A DNA stretch of 64,000 nt from Microbacterium oryzae (lineage in GTDB: Bacteria > Actinomycetota > Actinomycetes > Actinomycetales > Microbacteriaceae), in NCBI RefSeq assembly GCF_009735645.1, contig NZ_CP032550.1:992001-1056000 (forward strand), read 5' to 3'. This document shows positions 17,260 to 26,517 of the stretch, piece after piece. A model generated the notes under the pieces. It had not been told where the DNA came from. It saw only the letters and a list, made by a program, of their open reading frames with translations, and made no database searches. How positions within the stretch are numbered: position 1 is the stretch's first letter; each line of letters starts with the position of its first letter. The translations under genes were made by a program, and so were the position numbers.

Positions 17260-18477
17260 TCACAAAGTAGATTCGTGTCCGAGGATCTCGTCGAGGATCT
17301 CGGTGGTGATGGGGTCGACTTCGACGGCCGAGACGACGTAGCTTGCGCGCGTGATCTGTTCGTTCGCGTGTCCGAGCAGGCGTGAAGCGAGTGTGATGCC
17401 GGCGGCGCGTTCTACCAGGGTGGCGACGGTGCGCCGGTACAGGTGGGTTGTGTACTCGTCGACGTCAACGTGGAGTCTGACCAAGTCGGTGTGGTTGTCG
17501 TCGACGAAGGTGCGCAGCAGGCGTTCATAGTTGCTCACGCTCATCGGCCGGCCGGTCTTCGTAGGAAACAGGTATGCCTCCTCTCCCGGCCCCGCCAATG
17601 CCAGCCGCCGTCTGACGGCGGCGGCAGCCATAGCAGGTAGCGCGATGCTTCGCCGTTGACGAGCACGTTTGGGAGCCTTCTTGCGGTGAAGGCCCTGCGA
17701 CCTCGTGGAAACGATCGTCCCGTCCACCAACACCACCGGAGGGTCGGCCGTCATGTCCACATCGCATCTGCGCAACCCGAGGAGCTCACCGACGCGGGCA
17801 GAGGTGCCCAGCATGATGTCCATGCCGTCGATCAGTGCCCGGTAGTTCGGTCGCGGCCCGGCGTTGCGGGTAGATCGCCACTTCGTCATGAGGTCTCGGA
17901 TGGCGTTGACCTGTGCGGCGGTGAGCGCGGACGTCTTTTTCTCCGGTGTGGGCAGTCGTTGCACGTCGCGGACCGGGTTGCGGGTCAGTGCTTCGTCACG
18001 CACGGCGTACCCGCACAGGAGGCTCATCACCGCGCGGGCCCTACGGGCCTTTGACACGGTCTGCTCTTCAAGGATGCGTTGCAGGATCCGGTCGCACCTG
18101 CCTACGGTGAGCTGATCGAATCGCACTCCCCCGCAGGCCGGGATCAGGATCATCCGCGCCGTCGTCTCGTAGGACTCGTACGTCGAGAATGTCAGGCTCC
18201 CCGCGTTCGCCCGCGCTTCCACCTGTGCAAGCCACAGCGGAACCGCGTCGGCGATCGTGCTGGATGGCGACAAGCCCGCCACGCCGCCGGTGCCCGTCTG
18301 CGCGGCCTGGCGTTTGATCTCCGCGATCGCGGCCTTCTCGGTGGCGGCGGTCGCCCACAGATCGCGCAGCGCGCCGGTGTCATCACGGGTGCGCGCCCTT
18401 GCCTGGAAGTTGCCACCGGGGAGGGGTTTCGTGGTGATCTTCCCGGTCTCGCCGGGAAGGATCTGCGGCCTAGCCAT
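17260..18477 (-). CDS. Tyrosine-family site-specific integrase
   Basis: The protein has 405 residues. The C-terminal catalytic domain has every expected residue: Arg I in TSARVGELLGLR, the H-x-x-R box as THLYRRT, the LLGHANEQIT motif, and the nucleophilic Tyr in RASYVV. An SAM-like N-terminal core-binding domain precedes it (VPLWLAQVEARANAGSLTF). Length and layout match actinobacterial phage or ICE integrases. It overlaps the excisionase-like gene by 8 bp, and both run away from the 3' end of tRNA-Gln about 0.4 kb upstream, so insertion into that tRNA is very likely. The gene appears intact and probably active. Confidence 0.9.
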   Translation of the reverse strand: MARPQILPGETGKITTKPLPGGNFQARARTRDDTGALRDLWATAATEKAAIAEIKRQAAQTGTGGVAGLSPSSTIADAVPLWLAQVEARANAGSLTFSTYESYETTARMILIPACGGVRFDQLTVGRCDRILQRILEEQTVSKARRARAVMSLLCGYAVRDEALTRNPVRDVQRLPTPEKKTSALTAAQVNAIRDLMTKWRSTRNAGPRPNYRALIDGMDIMLGTSARVGELLGLRRCDVDMTADPPVVLVDGTIVSTRSQGLHRKKAPKRARQRRSIALPAMAAAAVRRRLALAGPGEEAYLFPTKTGRPMSVSNYERLLRTFVDDNHTDLVRLHVDVDEYTTHLYRRTVATLVERAAGITLASRLLGHANEQITRASYVVSAVEVDPITTEILDEILGHESTL

Positions 18478-18664
18478 GTCGATGCGCCCGAGTCCACTCC
18501 GCGACGTCTACATCCGCGTAGCGGACGTGCCTGCCGAGCTTCGAGAACGGCGGCCCTACGTGATGCAGCCGCCAGTCCTCGAGCGTGCGCTCGGGCACCT
18601 GTAGCTTCTCCGCCACCTGGTGCTGGGTCAGGAAGTCCGGAACCACCGGTGAGATGTCGCTCAT
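18470..18664 (-). CDS. Excisionase-like small HTH DNA-binding protein
   Basis: The start was placed at ATG 18664 (MSDISPVVPDFLTQ), giving 64 residues; a longer frame from 18778 adds an unlikely Arg-rich N-terminus that would begin inside the inverted repeat. The sequence FLTQHQVAEKLQVPERTLED followed by GPPFSKLGRHVRY is a MerR/excisionase-type winged HTH of the helix_turn_helix_17 kind. Genes of this type upstream of a tyrosine integrase and overlapping it usually encode the recombination directionality factor. It overlaps the integrase start by 8 bp. An ordinary regulator is the alternative. Confidence 0.75.
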   Translation of the reverse strand: MSDISPVVPDFLTQHQVAEKLQVPERTLEDWRLHHVGPPFSKLGRHVRYADVDVAEWTRAHRHG

Positions 18665-18758
18665 ACCCAGAAGGTGCGCGCACCGCACCATGGACGACCC
18701 GTAATCGACTGGGCTCACCCGTACCTGCCGGTACCGTCGACGACGAACGCCATGCTCG

Positions 18759-18806
18759 GAGGGGTTTCTCGTGATCAATCTCGTGATTGACCCCGAAACC
18801 CCCCTC
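18759..18806. repeat. Nested inverted repeat between tRNA-Gln and the excisionase gene
   Basis: The outer arms GGGGTTTC (18761-18768) and GAAACCCC (18795-18802) enclose the inner perfect arms TCAATC (18775-18780) and GATTGA (18785-18790) with a TCGT loop. The interval also reads as two adjacent 12-bp direct repeats (TCGTGATCAATC and TCGTGATTGACC, 9 of 12 identical). It lies 55 bp past the end of the tRNA. It could terminate tRNA transcription or bind the integrase or excisionase as an attachment-site arm region. Confidence 0.6.
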
Positions 18807-18860
18807 AGAACGAGGCTGGAGGAGGACTTATCTCCCGCGGAGTTCCGGGCGATTGTACTG

Positions 18861-18932
18861 CTGGGGTACCTGGACTCGAACCAAGAACAACTGAACCAGA
18901 ATCAGCCGTGTTGCCAATTACACCATACCCCA
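18861..18932 (-). tRNA. tRNA-Gln (anticodon CTG)
   Basis: The gene is 72 nt long with the 5' end at 18932 and discriminator G at 18861; CCA is not encoded. The acceptor arm TGGGGTA pairs with TACCCCA, the T arm has the TTGGTTCGAGTCCAGG pattern, and the anticodon loop shows CTG between TT and GT, reading CAG codons. It lies downstream of gltX in the same direction. Actinobacteria lack GlnRS and charge this tRNA with Glu by GltX before amidation, so the pairing makes sense. Its 3' end faces the integrase and is the likely attachment site. Confidence 0.95.
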
Positions 18933-19113
18933 AGAGGCTTTCGGGCTAACCCGTGCCGAGGGACTACATTACCCGAACCGGGCCCGGGGTCCAAACCCGC
19001 TCGGGACGCCTGGCGTGTCGCTTCGAGACTGCGCCGACGCTCGCGCACCGCTCCCCCGCTCCGAGATCGCGTGCAGCGCAGGCGGTCTCGGAGCGAAGGT
19101 GCGATGTCGCGGG

Positions 19114-20622
19114 TCAGCCGAGCTTCTCCACCAGCGCGGTGAGGCGGCGCAGCGACTCGGGCTTGCCGAGCAGCTCCATCGACTCGAACAGCGGCGGCGA
19201 GACGCGACGGCCGGTGATGGCCACACGCGGCGGGCCGTAGGCGACGCGAGGCTTGAGGCCCAGCTCGTCCACCAGCTTCGCGCTCAGCGCGCCCTGGATG
19301 GCCGCGGCCGCGAACGCGTCCTCCGGCACCTCCTCGAGGGCCGCGAGGCATGCCGTGAGCACCTCCGCCGCGTTGGCGGGAAGCCCGGAGAGCGCGTCCT
19401 CGGCGTACTCGATCTCGTTCGAGAACAGGAAGCCCAGGAGGCCCGGTGCGTCGCCGAGCAGCGGCAGACGCTCCTGGATGAGCGGCGCGGCCTGCGTGAG
19501 CAGCGCACGCTGGCCATCCGTCGGGATCTCGTCGACGAGGCCGGCCTCGGCGAGGTACGGCACGATCCGCTCGGCGAAGTCCTCGGGCGCGAGCATGCGG
19601 ATGTGGTCGCCGTTGATCGACTCGGCCTTCTTCTGGTCGAAGCGGGCCGGGTTCGGGTTCACGGCCTCGATGTCGAAGGCGGCGACGAACTCCTCGAGTG
19701 AGAACACGTCGCGGTCGGGGCCGATCGACCATCCGAGAAGCGCGAGGTAGTTCAGCAGTCCCTCGGGGATCATGCCCTTCTCGCGCTGCAGGAAGAGGTC
19801 GGCGCGAGGGTCGCGCTTCGACAGCTTCTTCGTGCCGTCGCCGAGCACCAGCGGCATGTGGCCGAAGCGCGGGATGAAGGTGGTGACGTCGGCGTCGATG
19901 AGCGCACGGTAGAGCGAGAGCTGGCGCGCGGTCGACGGCATGAGGTCCTCGCCGCGGAGCACGTGGGTGATGCCCATGAGCGCGTCGTCGACGGGGTTCA
20001 CGAACGTGTACAGCGGGATGCCGTTGGGTCGCACGATGACGAAGTCCGGGAAGGAGCCGGCCGGGAACGTCACCTCGCCGCGGATGAGGTCGACGTAGGT
20101 GAGGTCCTCGTCCGGCACCCGCAGGCGGAGCGCGGGCTGACGGCCCTCGGCGCGGAAGGCCGCCTTCTGCTCGTCGGTGAGGTCGCGGTCGAAGTTGTCG
20201 TAGCCGAGCTGCTTCGCGCGTCCGGCGGCCTCGTTGCGGGCGTCGATCTCCTCGGCGGTCGAGAAGCTCTCGTACACGAGCCCCGCGGCGAGCAGCTTGT
20301 CGAGCACCTCGCGGTAGATGTCGTGGCGCAGCGACTGCCGGTAGGGAGCGTGCGGGCCGCCGACCTCGACGCCCTCGTCCCAGTCGATCCGGAGCCAGCG
20401 CAGCGCGTCGAGGAGCTGCCGGTAGCTCTCCTCGCTGTCGCGGGCGGCGTCGGTGTCCTCGATGCGGAAGACGAGCTTGCCGCCGTGGTGGCGGGCGTAG
20501 GCCCAGTTGAACAGGGCGGTGCGGACGAGGCCGACGTGGGGCAGGCCGGTGGGCGACGGGCAGAAGCGCACGCGCACGTCAGCGCCGGTGGCGGTCGTGG
20601 TGCGGGGATCGGGAGCAGACAT
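19114..20622 (-). CDS. gltX: Glutamyl-tRNA synthetase
   Basis: The enzyme ligates glutamate to tRNA-Glu and, in organisms without GlnRS, also to tRNA-Gln. The 502-residue product from ATG 20622 (another ATG lies three codons earlier) has the class I signatures: [13 protein letters not shown] (HIGH region) near the N-terminus and [10 protein letters not shown] (KMSKS) near residue 270. The length is usual for bacterial GluRS. It is the last protein gene of a minus-strand run beginning at leuB. tRNA-Gln follows 181 bp downstream, with no gene between. Confidence 0.97.
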   Translation of the reverse strand: MSAPDPRTTTATGADVRVRFCPSPTGLPHVGLVRTALFNWAYARHHGGKLVFRIEDTDAARDSEESYRQLLDALRWLRIDWDEGVEVGGPHAPYRQSLRHDIYREVLDKLLAAGLVYESFSTAEEIDARNEAAGRAKQLGYDNFDRDLTDEQKAAFRAEGRQPALRLRVPDEDLTYVDLIRGEVTFPAGSFPDFVIVRPNGIPLYTFVNPVDDALMGITHVLRGEDLMPSTARQLSLYRALIDADVTTFIPRFGHMPLVLGDGTKKLSKRDPRADLFLQREKGMIPEGLLNYLALLGWSIGPDRDVFSLEEFVAAFDIEAVNPNPARFDQKKAESINGDHIRMLAPEDFAERIVPYLAEAGLVDEIPTDGQRALLTQAAPLIQERLPLLGDAPGLLGFLFSNEIEYAEDALSGLPANAAEVLTACLAALEEVPEDAFAAAAIQGALSAKLVDELGLKPRVAYGPPRVAITGRRVSPPLFESMELLGKPESLRRLTALVEKLG

Positions 20623-20644
20623 CCCGTCCATTCTAGGCGGCGCG

Positions 20645-21892
20645 TCAGCGACGACCGAGGGGCGACAGCAGCGTCGTGAGCGCGACGAGCGCGAGGCCGG
20701 TGAGCGCGAGGACGCCGTACCCCCACTGCCCGAGCACGAGCCCCGCCAGCACCGCGCCGACCGCGGCGGACGCCGTCATCAGCGTGTCGCTCATCCCCTG
20801 GCGCCGCGGCCGCGGCGCGAGCGGCGTGCTCTCGGTCAGCAGGGCGGCGCCGGAGACGGTCGACGCGCTCCACCCCAGGCCGAGGAGGAAGAGCGCCGCG
20901 ACCACCGCCATCCGCTCGCCCGGCCACGTGCTGGCGATCAGCAGCGAGGTCGCGAGGACCGCCTGGCCGAGGAGCACGACACGCACCCGACCCCAGCGGT
21001 CGGCGAGCCATCCGAAGACCGGCGACAGGCCGTACATGCCCAGCACGTGCAGGGCGATGGTGATGCCGACGAGCAGGGTCACCGCCTCGGTCGCCCCGCC
21101 GTGCCCGGCGTGCCCCGCGTGCGCGAGGTGCTGGAGGTGGACCGGGGTCATCGCCATCACCGACGCCATGACGACGTGCGACGCCGCGACGGCGAGCATC
21201 GCGTAGCGGGCCGCGACGGGGCGATCGACGTCGGCGCCGGGCAGGGCGACGCGAGCGTCGTCGCGCGCGAGGCGCTGCGCGAGGAGCAGCGGGTCGGGCC
21301 GCAGGGCGATGAGGTACAGCGCGAGCGCCGCGGTCTGCGCGACGATCGAGAAGAGGTAGGCGCCGGTGAGGGGCGGCATGCCGACGACACGGCCGAGCGC
21401 CTCGCCGGGGGTCAGCAGCAGCGGACCGAGGACGCCGCCGACCGTCGTCGCCCAGACCACGACGCCGAGGTCGCGACCCCGATGCGCGCTCTCGGCGAGA
21501 TCGGTCGCCGCGAACCGCGACTGCAGGTTGCCGGCGTTCCCTGCACCGATGAGGACGACCCCCACCAGCAGCAGCGGGAACACCCGCATCGCGGCGGCGG
21601 TGATGACGATCGCGATGCCGACGAGCGCGAAGAGGTTGCCGAGGGTGAGCGCGACGCGTCGCCCGCGCGCAGCCGCGAGACGGGCGAGGGGGATGGCGCA
21701 GAGCGCGGCCCCGAGGGTGACCGACGCGGTCGCGAATCCTGACAGCGACTCCTCGCCGGAGATGTCCGCAGCCAGCAGTGCGCCGAGCGACACCGTGGCG
21801 CCGAAAGCCACGCCGCCCAGCACCTGGCCCAGCGCGAGCACGCGCACGGTCCGATGCTGGACCTGCGCGCGCTCGAGCGCGGGGGCGGACAC
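20645..21892 (-). CDS. MFS transporter, probable drug or metabolite exporter
   Basis: The protein has 415 residues from GTG 21892, which lies one base past the TGA of the FAH-family gene; a longer frame adds a Ser/Arg-rich non-membrane leader and was rejected. About 12 hydrophobic helices are visible, with the loop [13 protein letters not shown] after helix 2 and [14 protein letters not shown] in the second half, both MFS signature A-like motifs. The substrate cannot be told. It sits between an FAH-family gene and gltX, in the same direction, with a 22-bp gap to gltX. Confidence 0.85.
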   Translation of the reverse strand: MSAPALERAQVQHRTVRVLALGQVLGGVAFGATVSLGALLAADISGEESLSGFATASVTLGAALCAIPLARLAAARGRRVALTLGNLFALVGIAIVITAAAMRVFPLLLVGVVLIGAGNAGNLQSRFAATDLAESAHRGRDLGVVVWATTVGGVLGPLLLTPGEALGRVVGMPPLTGAYLFSIVAQTAALALYLIALRPDPLLLAQRLARDDARVALPGADVDRPVAARYAMLAVAASHVVMASVMAMTPVHLQHLAHAGHAGHGGATEAVTLLVGITIALHVLGMYGLSPVFGWLADRWGRVRVVLLGQAVLATSLLIASTWPGERMAVVAALFLLGLGWSASTVSGAALLTESTPLAPRPRRQGMSDTLMTASAAVGAVLAGLVLGQWGYGVLALTGLALVALTTLLSPLGRR

Positions 21893-21893
21893 G

Positions 21894-22658
21894 TCAGGCG
21901 TCGCGCGCGGTGTTGCGGAGGATGCCGAGGCCGGGGATCTCGACCTCGATCGCGTCACCGGCCTCGAAGGGACCGACACCGGCGGGTGTCCCGGTGAGGA
22001 TGACGTCGCCCGGCAGCAGCGTGAACGCCTCCGACACGTGCGCGATGATCGTCGGCACGTCGAAGATCATGTCGCTGAGCGGCGCCTCCTGCTTCACCTC
22101 GCCGTTGAGGCGCGTGACGAGCGAGCCGTTCGCGAGGTCGAACTCGGTCTCGATCGCCGGGCCGAGCGGGCAGAACGTGTCGAAGCCCTTCGCGCGCGAC
22201 CACTGGCCATCCGTGCGCTGCAGGTCTCGAGCGGTGACGTCGTTGGCGATCGTATAGCCGAAGACGACGCTCAGCGCGTCTTCGACGGCGACGTTCTTCG
22301 CGATGCGGCCGATCACGATGGCCAGCTCGCCCTCGAACTGCGTGTCGGAGCTGAGCGCCGGGCGCACGATGGCGTCGCCGGGGCCGATCACCGACGTGTT
22401 CGGCTTGAGGAAGAGGAGCGGCTCGTCGGGCACGTCGTTGCCGAGCTCCGCCGCGTGGTCGCGGTAGTTGCGGCCGACCGCGACGACCTTCGAGCGCGGG
22501 ATGACCGGGGCGAGCAGCGTGACCTCCGAGACGGGCACGCGCGCGCCCGTCGTCTCGAATCCCGCGAAGAGCGGATCGCCCGCGAGGACGACCAGCTCGG
22601 ACCCGTCGAGGATGCCGTACGTGATGGCTTGGTTGTGGCTGAACCGGGCGATCTTCAC
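21894..22658 (-). CDS. Fumarylacetoacetate hydrolase-family protein
   Basis: The protein has 254 residues. The FAH catalytic fold is shown by VGRNYRDHAAELG, EPLLFLKPNTSVIGPGDAI, EGELAIVIGRIAKNV with the metal-binding glutamates, GYTIANDVTARDLQ, and GDVILTGTPAGVGP. Members cleave or isomerise acylpyruvates or decarboxylate oxaloacetate; the exact substrate is not readable from the sequence. It starts 37 bp after ilvE in the same direction and is followed directly by the MFS gene. This order next to ilvE, leuB and gltX looks typical for Microbacteriaceae. Confidence 0.93.
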   Translation of the reverse strand: MKIARFSHNQAITYGILDGSELVVLAGDPLFAGFETTGARVPVSEVTLLAPVIPRSKVVAVGRNYRDHAAELGNDVPDEPLLFLKPNTSVIGPGDAIVRPALSSDTQFEGELAIVIGRIAKNVAVEDALSVVFGYTIANDVTARDLQRTDGQWSRAKGFDTFCPLGPAIETEFDLANGSLVTRLNGEVKQEAPLSDMIFDVPTIIAHVSEAFTLLPGDVILTGTPAGVGPFEAGDAIEVEIPGLGILRNTARDA

Positions 22659-22695
22659 GCGGCCAGCCTATCCGCCGACGGGTCCGAGCTCGCGA

Positions 22696-23784
22696 TCAGG
22701 CGTCGAGCCGGCGCAGCCAGCCCTTCGTGTCCTCACGACGGCCGTACTGGATGTCGGTGAGCTCCTCGCGCAGCGAGAGCGCGAGCTCGCCCAGCGGCTG
22801 GGCGTCTTCGAAGCCCTCGCCCTTCAGCGTGCCGATGGGCGTCACCACAGCGGCCGTGCCGCACGCGAACACCTCGACGATGTCACCGGAGGCGACGCCC
22901 TCGCGCCACTCCGCCAGCGAGACACCGCGCCGCTCGACCCGGTGACCGCGGTCGGCCGCGAGCTCCAGCAGCGAGTTGCGCGTGATGCCGTCGAGGATGC
23001 TCTCGGAGGCGGGCGTCACGAGCGTGCCGTCCTTCTTGACGAAGACGATGTTCATGCCGCCGAGCTCCTCGACGTTGCCGTCGGAGTCGAGGAAGACGAC
23101 CTGGTCGCAGCCCTTCTCGTACGCCTCCGACTGCGGCAGCAGGCTCGACGCGTAGTTGCCGCCCGTCTTCGCCGCTCCCGTGCCGCCCTTCGCGGCGCGG
23201 GCGTAGTTCTCGCTCAGCCAGATCGACACCGGCTTCACGCCGCCGGTGAAGTACGAGCCGGCCGGGCTCGCGATGAGGTAGTACGCGTACTTGTGCGCGG
23301 GTCGCACGCCGAGGAAGGCCTCCTTGGCGAACATGAACGGGCGCAGGTAGAGGGTCTGCCCCTCCTTCTCGGGCACCCACGCGCCATCGACGGCGATGAG
23401 CTCCTCGAGCGACTGCAGGAAGTGCTCGACCGGCAGCTCGGGCATCGCGAGACGACGCGCGCTGCGCTGCAGGCGCTTGCCGTTCTCCTCCGGGCGGAAC
23501 GTGTAGATCCCGCCGTCGGCGTGGCGGTACGCCTTGAGCCCTTCGAAGACCTCCTGCGCGTAGTGCAGCACGGCCGCGGCCGGCGACAGGCTGATCGGGC
23601 CGTAGGGCTGCACACGCGGGCGGTGCCATCCGCCCTTCTCCGACCAGCAGATGTCGACCATGTGATCGGTGAAGATCGTGCCGAAGCCGGGATCCTCGAG
23701 CATCTCGGCCCGCTGAGCGGGCGAGACGGCGGCGAGGTTCTTGGTGACGGCGAAGTCGAGGGGCGGAAGCGGAGCGTCGGTCAT
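22696..23784 (-). CDS. ilvE: Branched-chain amino acid aminotransferase
   Basis: The enzyme transfers the amino group between glutamate and the keto acids of Leu, Ile and Val, using PLP. The start ATG 23784 (MTDAPLPPLDFAVTKN) gives 362 residues, normal for the family. Visible motifs are the PLP-lysine region GGTGAAKTGGNYASSL, EELGGMNIVFV and SESILDGITRNSLLELA. It lies 37 bp downstream of leuB, so the two leucine-pathway genes are probably co-transcribed. A longer open frame upstream overlaps leuB antisense-like sequence and was not used. Confidence 0.97.
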   Translation of the reverse strand: MTDAPLPPLDFAVTKNLAAVSPAQRAEMLEDPGFGTIFTDHMVDICWSEKGGWHRPRVQPYGPISLSPAAAVLHYAQEVFEGLKAYRHADGGIYTFRPEENGKRLQRSARRLAMPELPVEHFLQSLEELIAVDGAWVPEKEGQTLYLRPFMFAKEAFLGVRPAHKYAYYLIASPAGSYFTGGVKPVSIWLSENYARAAKGGTGAAKTGGNYASSLLPQSEAYEKGCDQVVFLDSDGNVEELGGMNIVFVKKDGTLVTPASESILDGITRNSLLELAADRGHRVERRGVSLAEWREGVASGDIVEVFACGTAAVVTPIGTLKGEGFEDAQPLGELALSLREELTDIQYGRREDTKGWLRRLDA

Positions 23785-23821
23785 GAGTGTTTCCTGTCTG
23801 CGCCGGAGGCGTCGGTCGGGT

Positions 23822-24874
23822 TCAGGCCTGCAGTCGGGCGGTGATCGCGTCGCCGATCTCGGCGGTGGTGCGACCCGACCCGGTGCGGGAGGCGATGTCG
23901 TCCTCGATCGCGCGCGATACGCGAGCGGCCTCGTCCTGCAGACCGAGGTGGTCGAGCAGGAGGGCGACGGATCCGATCGCCGCGGTGGGGTCGGCCTGCT
24001 GGGTGCCCGCGATGTCGGGAGCGGAGCCGTGGACGGGCTCGAACATCGAGGGGAAGTCGCCGTCGGGGTTGATGTTGCCCGAGGCTGCGAGTCCGATGCC
24101 ACCGGTGACGGCGCCGGCCAGGTCTGTGAGAATGTCGCCGAAGAGGTTGTCGGTGACGATGACGTCGAAGCGACCCGGGTTCGTGACCAGGAAGATCGTC
24201 GCGGCGTCGACGTGCAGATAGTCTACGGCCACCTCCGGATGCTCCTGCGCGACGGCGTCGACGATGCGCTGCCACAGCGAGCCCGCGTTCACGAGCACGT
24301 TGGTCTTGTGCACGAGGGTCAACCTGCCGCGACGGCGCTCGGCCAGGTCGAACGCGTAGCGGACGACGCGCTCGACACCGTACGCCGTGTTGACGCTGAC
24401 CTCGTTCGCGATCTCCTGCGGCGTGCCTCGGCGGATGGCCCCGCCGTTCCCGACGTAGGGGCCCTCGGTGCCCTCGCGGACGACGACGAAGTCGACGTCT
24501 CCGGGCTCGGCGAGCGGGCCGGACTGACCGGGGTACAAGCGCGACGGACGCAGGTTCACGTAGTGGTCGAGGGCGAAGCGCAGCTTCAGCAGCAGGCCGC
24601 GTTCGATGTTCGCGTCCTTCAGGCGCGGGTCCCCCGGCTTGCCGCCGACCGCGCCGAGGAGGATGGCGTCGTGCTCGGCGATAGCCGCGAGATCCTCGTT
24701 GGTGAGGGTGTCGCCGGTCTCGAGGAAGCGGCCGGCGCCGAGGGAGAAGCGCGTCTTGTCGAAGGTCACATCGCTGTCCGCGGTGACGGCGTCGAGCACC
24801 TTCTCGGCCTCCGCGACGACCTCGGGCCCGATGCCGTCACCCGGGATGACGGCCAGTTTCACGACGCGCGACAT
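23822..24874 (-). CDS. leuB: 3-isopropylmalate dehydrogenase
   Basis: This NAD-dependent enzyme carries out the oxidative decarboxylation step of leucine synthesis. The 350 residues show the isocitrate/isopropylmalate dehydrogenase pattern: [18 protein letters not shown] at the N-terminus, [20 protein letters not shown], and the metal-binding [17 protein letters not shown] followed by [13 protein letters not shown]. Length is usual. It starts the leuB-ilvE-FAH-MFS-gltX run on the minus strand and lies 39 bp from the DHA2 transporter gene, which reads in the same direction. Confidence 0.97.
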   Translation of the reverse strand: MSRVVKLAVIPGDGIGPEVVAEAEKVLDAVTADSDVTFDKTRFSLGAGRFLETGDTLTNEDLAAIAEHDAILLGAVGGKPGDPRLKDANIERGLLLKLRFALDHYVNLRPSRLYPGQSGPLAEPGDVDFVVVREGTEGPYVGNGGAIRRGTPQEIANEVSVNTAYGVERVVRYAFDLAERRRGRLTLVHKTNVLVNAGSLWQRIVDAVAQEHPEVAVDYLHVDAATIFLVTNPGRFDVIVTDNLFGDILTDLAGAVTGGIGLAASGNINPDGDFPSMFEPVHGSAPDIAGTQQADPTAAIGSVALLLDHLGLQDEAARVSRAIEDDIASRTGSGRTTAEIGDAITARLQA

Positions 24875-24913
24875 TGCTCTCCTTCGGATCTCGATTCGCG
24901 CCGAGGCCCGACA

Positions 24914-26440
24914 TCAGTGCGTCGCGCTCTCCCGGCGTCCTCCCAGGGTAATCGCCGCGACGACCATCGCGATCACGACGAGGCCCGCGCCGATGAGGGA
25001 CGTCGCGGTCACTCCCCCGTCGAATGCGGCGGCCGCGGCGTCGCGGAGCGCCTGCCCGGTCGGACCGCCGAGCGCATCCGCCGCGTTCATCGCACCCGCG
25101 AGCGTCTCCTCCGCGTGGCCCGCGAGCTCGGCGGGCACGCCGTCCGGAACGACGAGGTGCGTCCGGTACCACCACGTGAGGATGCCGCCGAGCACCGACG
25201 TGCCCAGCACCGCGCCGAGCTCGTAGGCGGTCTCGGAGACTGCGCTGGCGGCCCCCGCCTTCGCGGCGGGGGCGTTCGCGAGGATGAGCTCCCCCGACAC
25301 GGTCTCGGCCGCACCGACACCGGCGCCGAGCAGTGCGAAGCCGAGGACGAGCATGCCGACATCGTGCGCGCCGACGAAGGCGACGATGAGATAGGCCGCC
25401 ACCGAGAGCACGAGAGCGCACGGGATGACGATCGACGCCCGCACGCGGCGCGCGATGGGGGTCACGATGAACCCGCCGGCGATGGAGGTGAGCGCCCCGG
25501 GCAGCAGCGCGAGGCCCGCGACCATCGGGCTCAGCCCGACGATCATCTGCAGGTGCTGCGAGACGAAGTACAGGAAGCCCACGATCGCGATGACGCTGAG
25601 GAGGTTCACGCCGAGTGACCCGCTGAACCCCGCGCGACGGAAGAGCGACATGTCGAGCATGGGATGGGCCATCCGCAGCTGACGACGCACGAACAGCCAT
25701 CCGAAGATCGCGCCGACGACCACCGGCAGCCCGCCGGCGACGCCGTGGACGGCGACCTCCTTGATCCCGTAGGCGACGGGGCCGAGCGCGAGCATCGACA
25801 GGAGGATGCTCCAGCCGTCGATCGCGCCGGGGTGCGGATCGCGGCTCTCGGTCACGAAGATCGGGGCCAGCACGAGCATGAGGACGAGCATCGGGACCGC
25901 GAGGAGGAAGACGCTCTGCCACGGGAAGTGCTCCATGAGGAACCCGCCGACGATGGGGCCGAGCGCGCCGCCGGCCGAGAACATCCCCGCCCATACGGCG
26001 ACCGCGATGCGCCGCTGGTTGCGCTCGGGGAAGATCGAGCGCAGCAGCGACATCGTCGAGGGCATCAGGGTCGCGCCGAACAGGCCCATGGCCGCACGTG
26101 CCGCGATGAGCCAGCCCGCGGTGGGCGCGAACACGGCGAGCACCGAGACGATCGTGAATCCGACCGCGCCGGTGAGGAGCAGCCGGCGCCGTCCGAATCG
26201 GTCGCCGAAGGAGCCCATCGTCACGAGGAGCCCCGCGAGCACGAGCGAGTAGGCGTCGATGATCCACAGCTGCTCGGCGCTCGTGGGCTCGAGGTCCTGC
26301 GCGATCGCCGGCAGCGCGAAGTTCAGGATGGTGTTGTCAATCGACACCAGCAGCACCGGGAGCATGAGCACCGCCAGCGCGGCCCAGGCGCGCCATCCTG
26401 CTCGCTGCGTCGATGAGGTCTCGATCGTCCCCGTGGTCAT
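24914..26440 (-). CDS. DHA2-type MFS multidrug exporter (EmrB/QacA-like)
   Basis: The protein has 508 residues with about 14 hydrophobic helices. Helix 1 carries VSIDNTILNFALPAI (motif D1 of 14-helix drug exporters), and GSFGDRFGRRRLLLTGA is motif A. Proton-driven efflux of hydrophobic or cationic compounds is the usual role. It diverges from a TetR-type gene, with a palindromic operator between them, so it is most likely repressed by that TetR until a ligand binds. Its C-terminus is followed 39 bp later by leuB, in the same direction. Confidence 0.9.
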   Translation of the reverse strand: MTTGTIETSSTQRAGWRAWAALAVLMLPVLLVSIDNTILNFALPAIAQDLEPTSAEQLWIIDAYSLVLAGLLVTMGSFGDRFGRRRLLLTGAVGFTIVSVLAVFAPTAGWLIAARAAMGLFGATLMPSTMSLLRSIFPERNQRRIAVAVWAGMFSAGGALGPIVGGFLMEHFPWQSVFLLAVPMLVLMLVLAPIFVTESRDPHPGAIDGWSILLSMLALGPVAYGIKEVAVHGVAGGLPVVVGAIFGWLFVRRQLRMAHPMLDMSLFRRAGFSGSLGVNLLSVIAIVGFLYFVSQHLQMIVGLSPMVAGLALLPGALTSIAGGFIVTPIARRVRASIVIPCALVLSVAAYLIVAFVGAHDVGMLVLGFALLGAGVGAAETVSGELILANAPAAKAGAASAVSETAYELGAVLGTSVLGGILTWWYRTHLVVPDGVPAELAGHAEETLAGAMNAADALGGPTGQALRDAAAAAFDGGVTATSLIGAGLVVIAMVVAAITLGGRRESATH

Positions 26441-26467
26441 CTCGTCCGTCCCGCCATCCGATTTCTA

Positions 26468-26483
26468 TACCGTCCAGATGGTA
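26468..26483. promoter_or_regulatory. Probable TetR operator between the DHA2 exporter and its regulator
   Basis: TACCGTCCAGATGGTA is an imperfect palindrome with 12 of 16 positions symmetric and perfect TACC/GGTA ends. Spacing and length match TetR-family operators. It lies 28 bp before the exporter ATG and 35 bp before the proposed regulator ATG, so binding would block both promoters. The TACAGTAAT just to its right could be part of the regulator promoter. Confidence 0.6.
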
Positions 26484-26517
26484 CAGTAATAGCCATGGCT
26501 GGGCATACACCGGGCGG

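Noticed and set aside
17023..17385. Short plus-strand frame starting MSANNIPALK
   Set aside because: It is plausible for only about 50 residues, then overlaps the integrase antisense with nonsense composition, so it is mentioned but not called as a gene.
11545..18860. Second attachment site (copy of the tRNA-Gln 3' end) within the window
   Set aside because: Reading the region by eye revealed no repeat of the TTCGAGTCCAGGTACCCC-type sequence, so no att pair is reported.
23741..25618. Long plus-strand open frame antisense to leuB and the exporter, and many similar frames across the window
   Set aside because: High-GC codon bias opens antisense frames. Their translations are Arg/Gly/His-rich, lack domains, and lie opposite clearly recognised genes.
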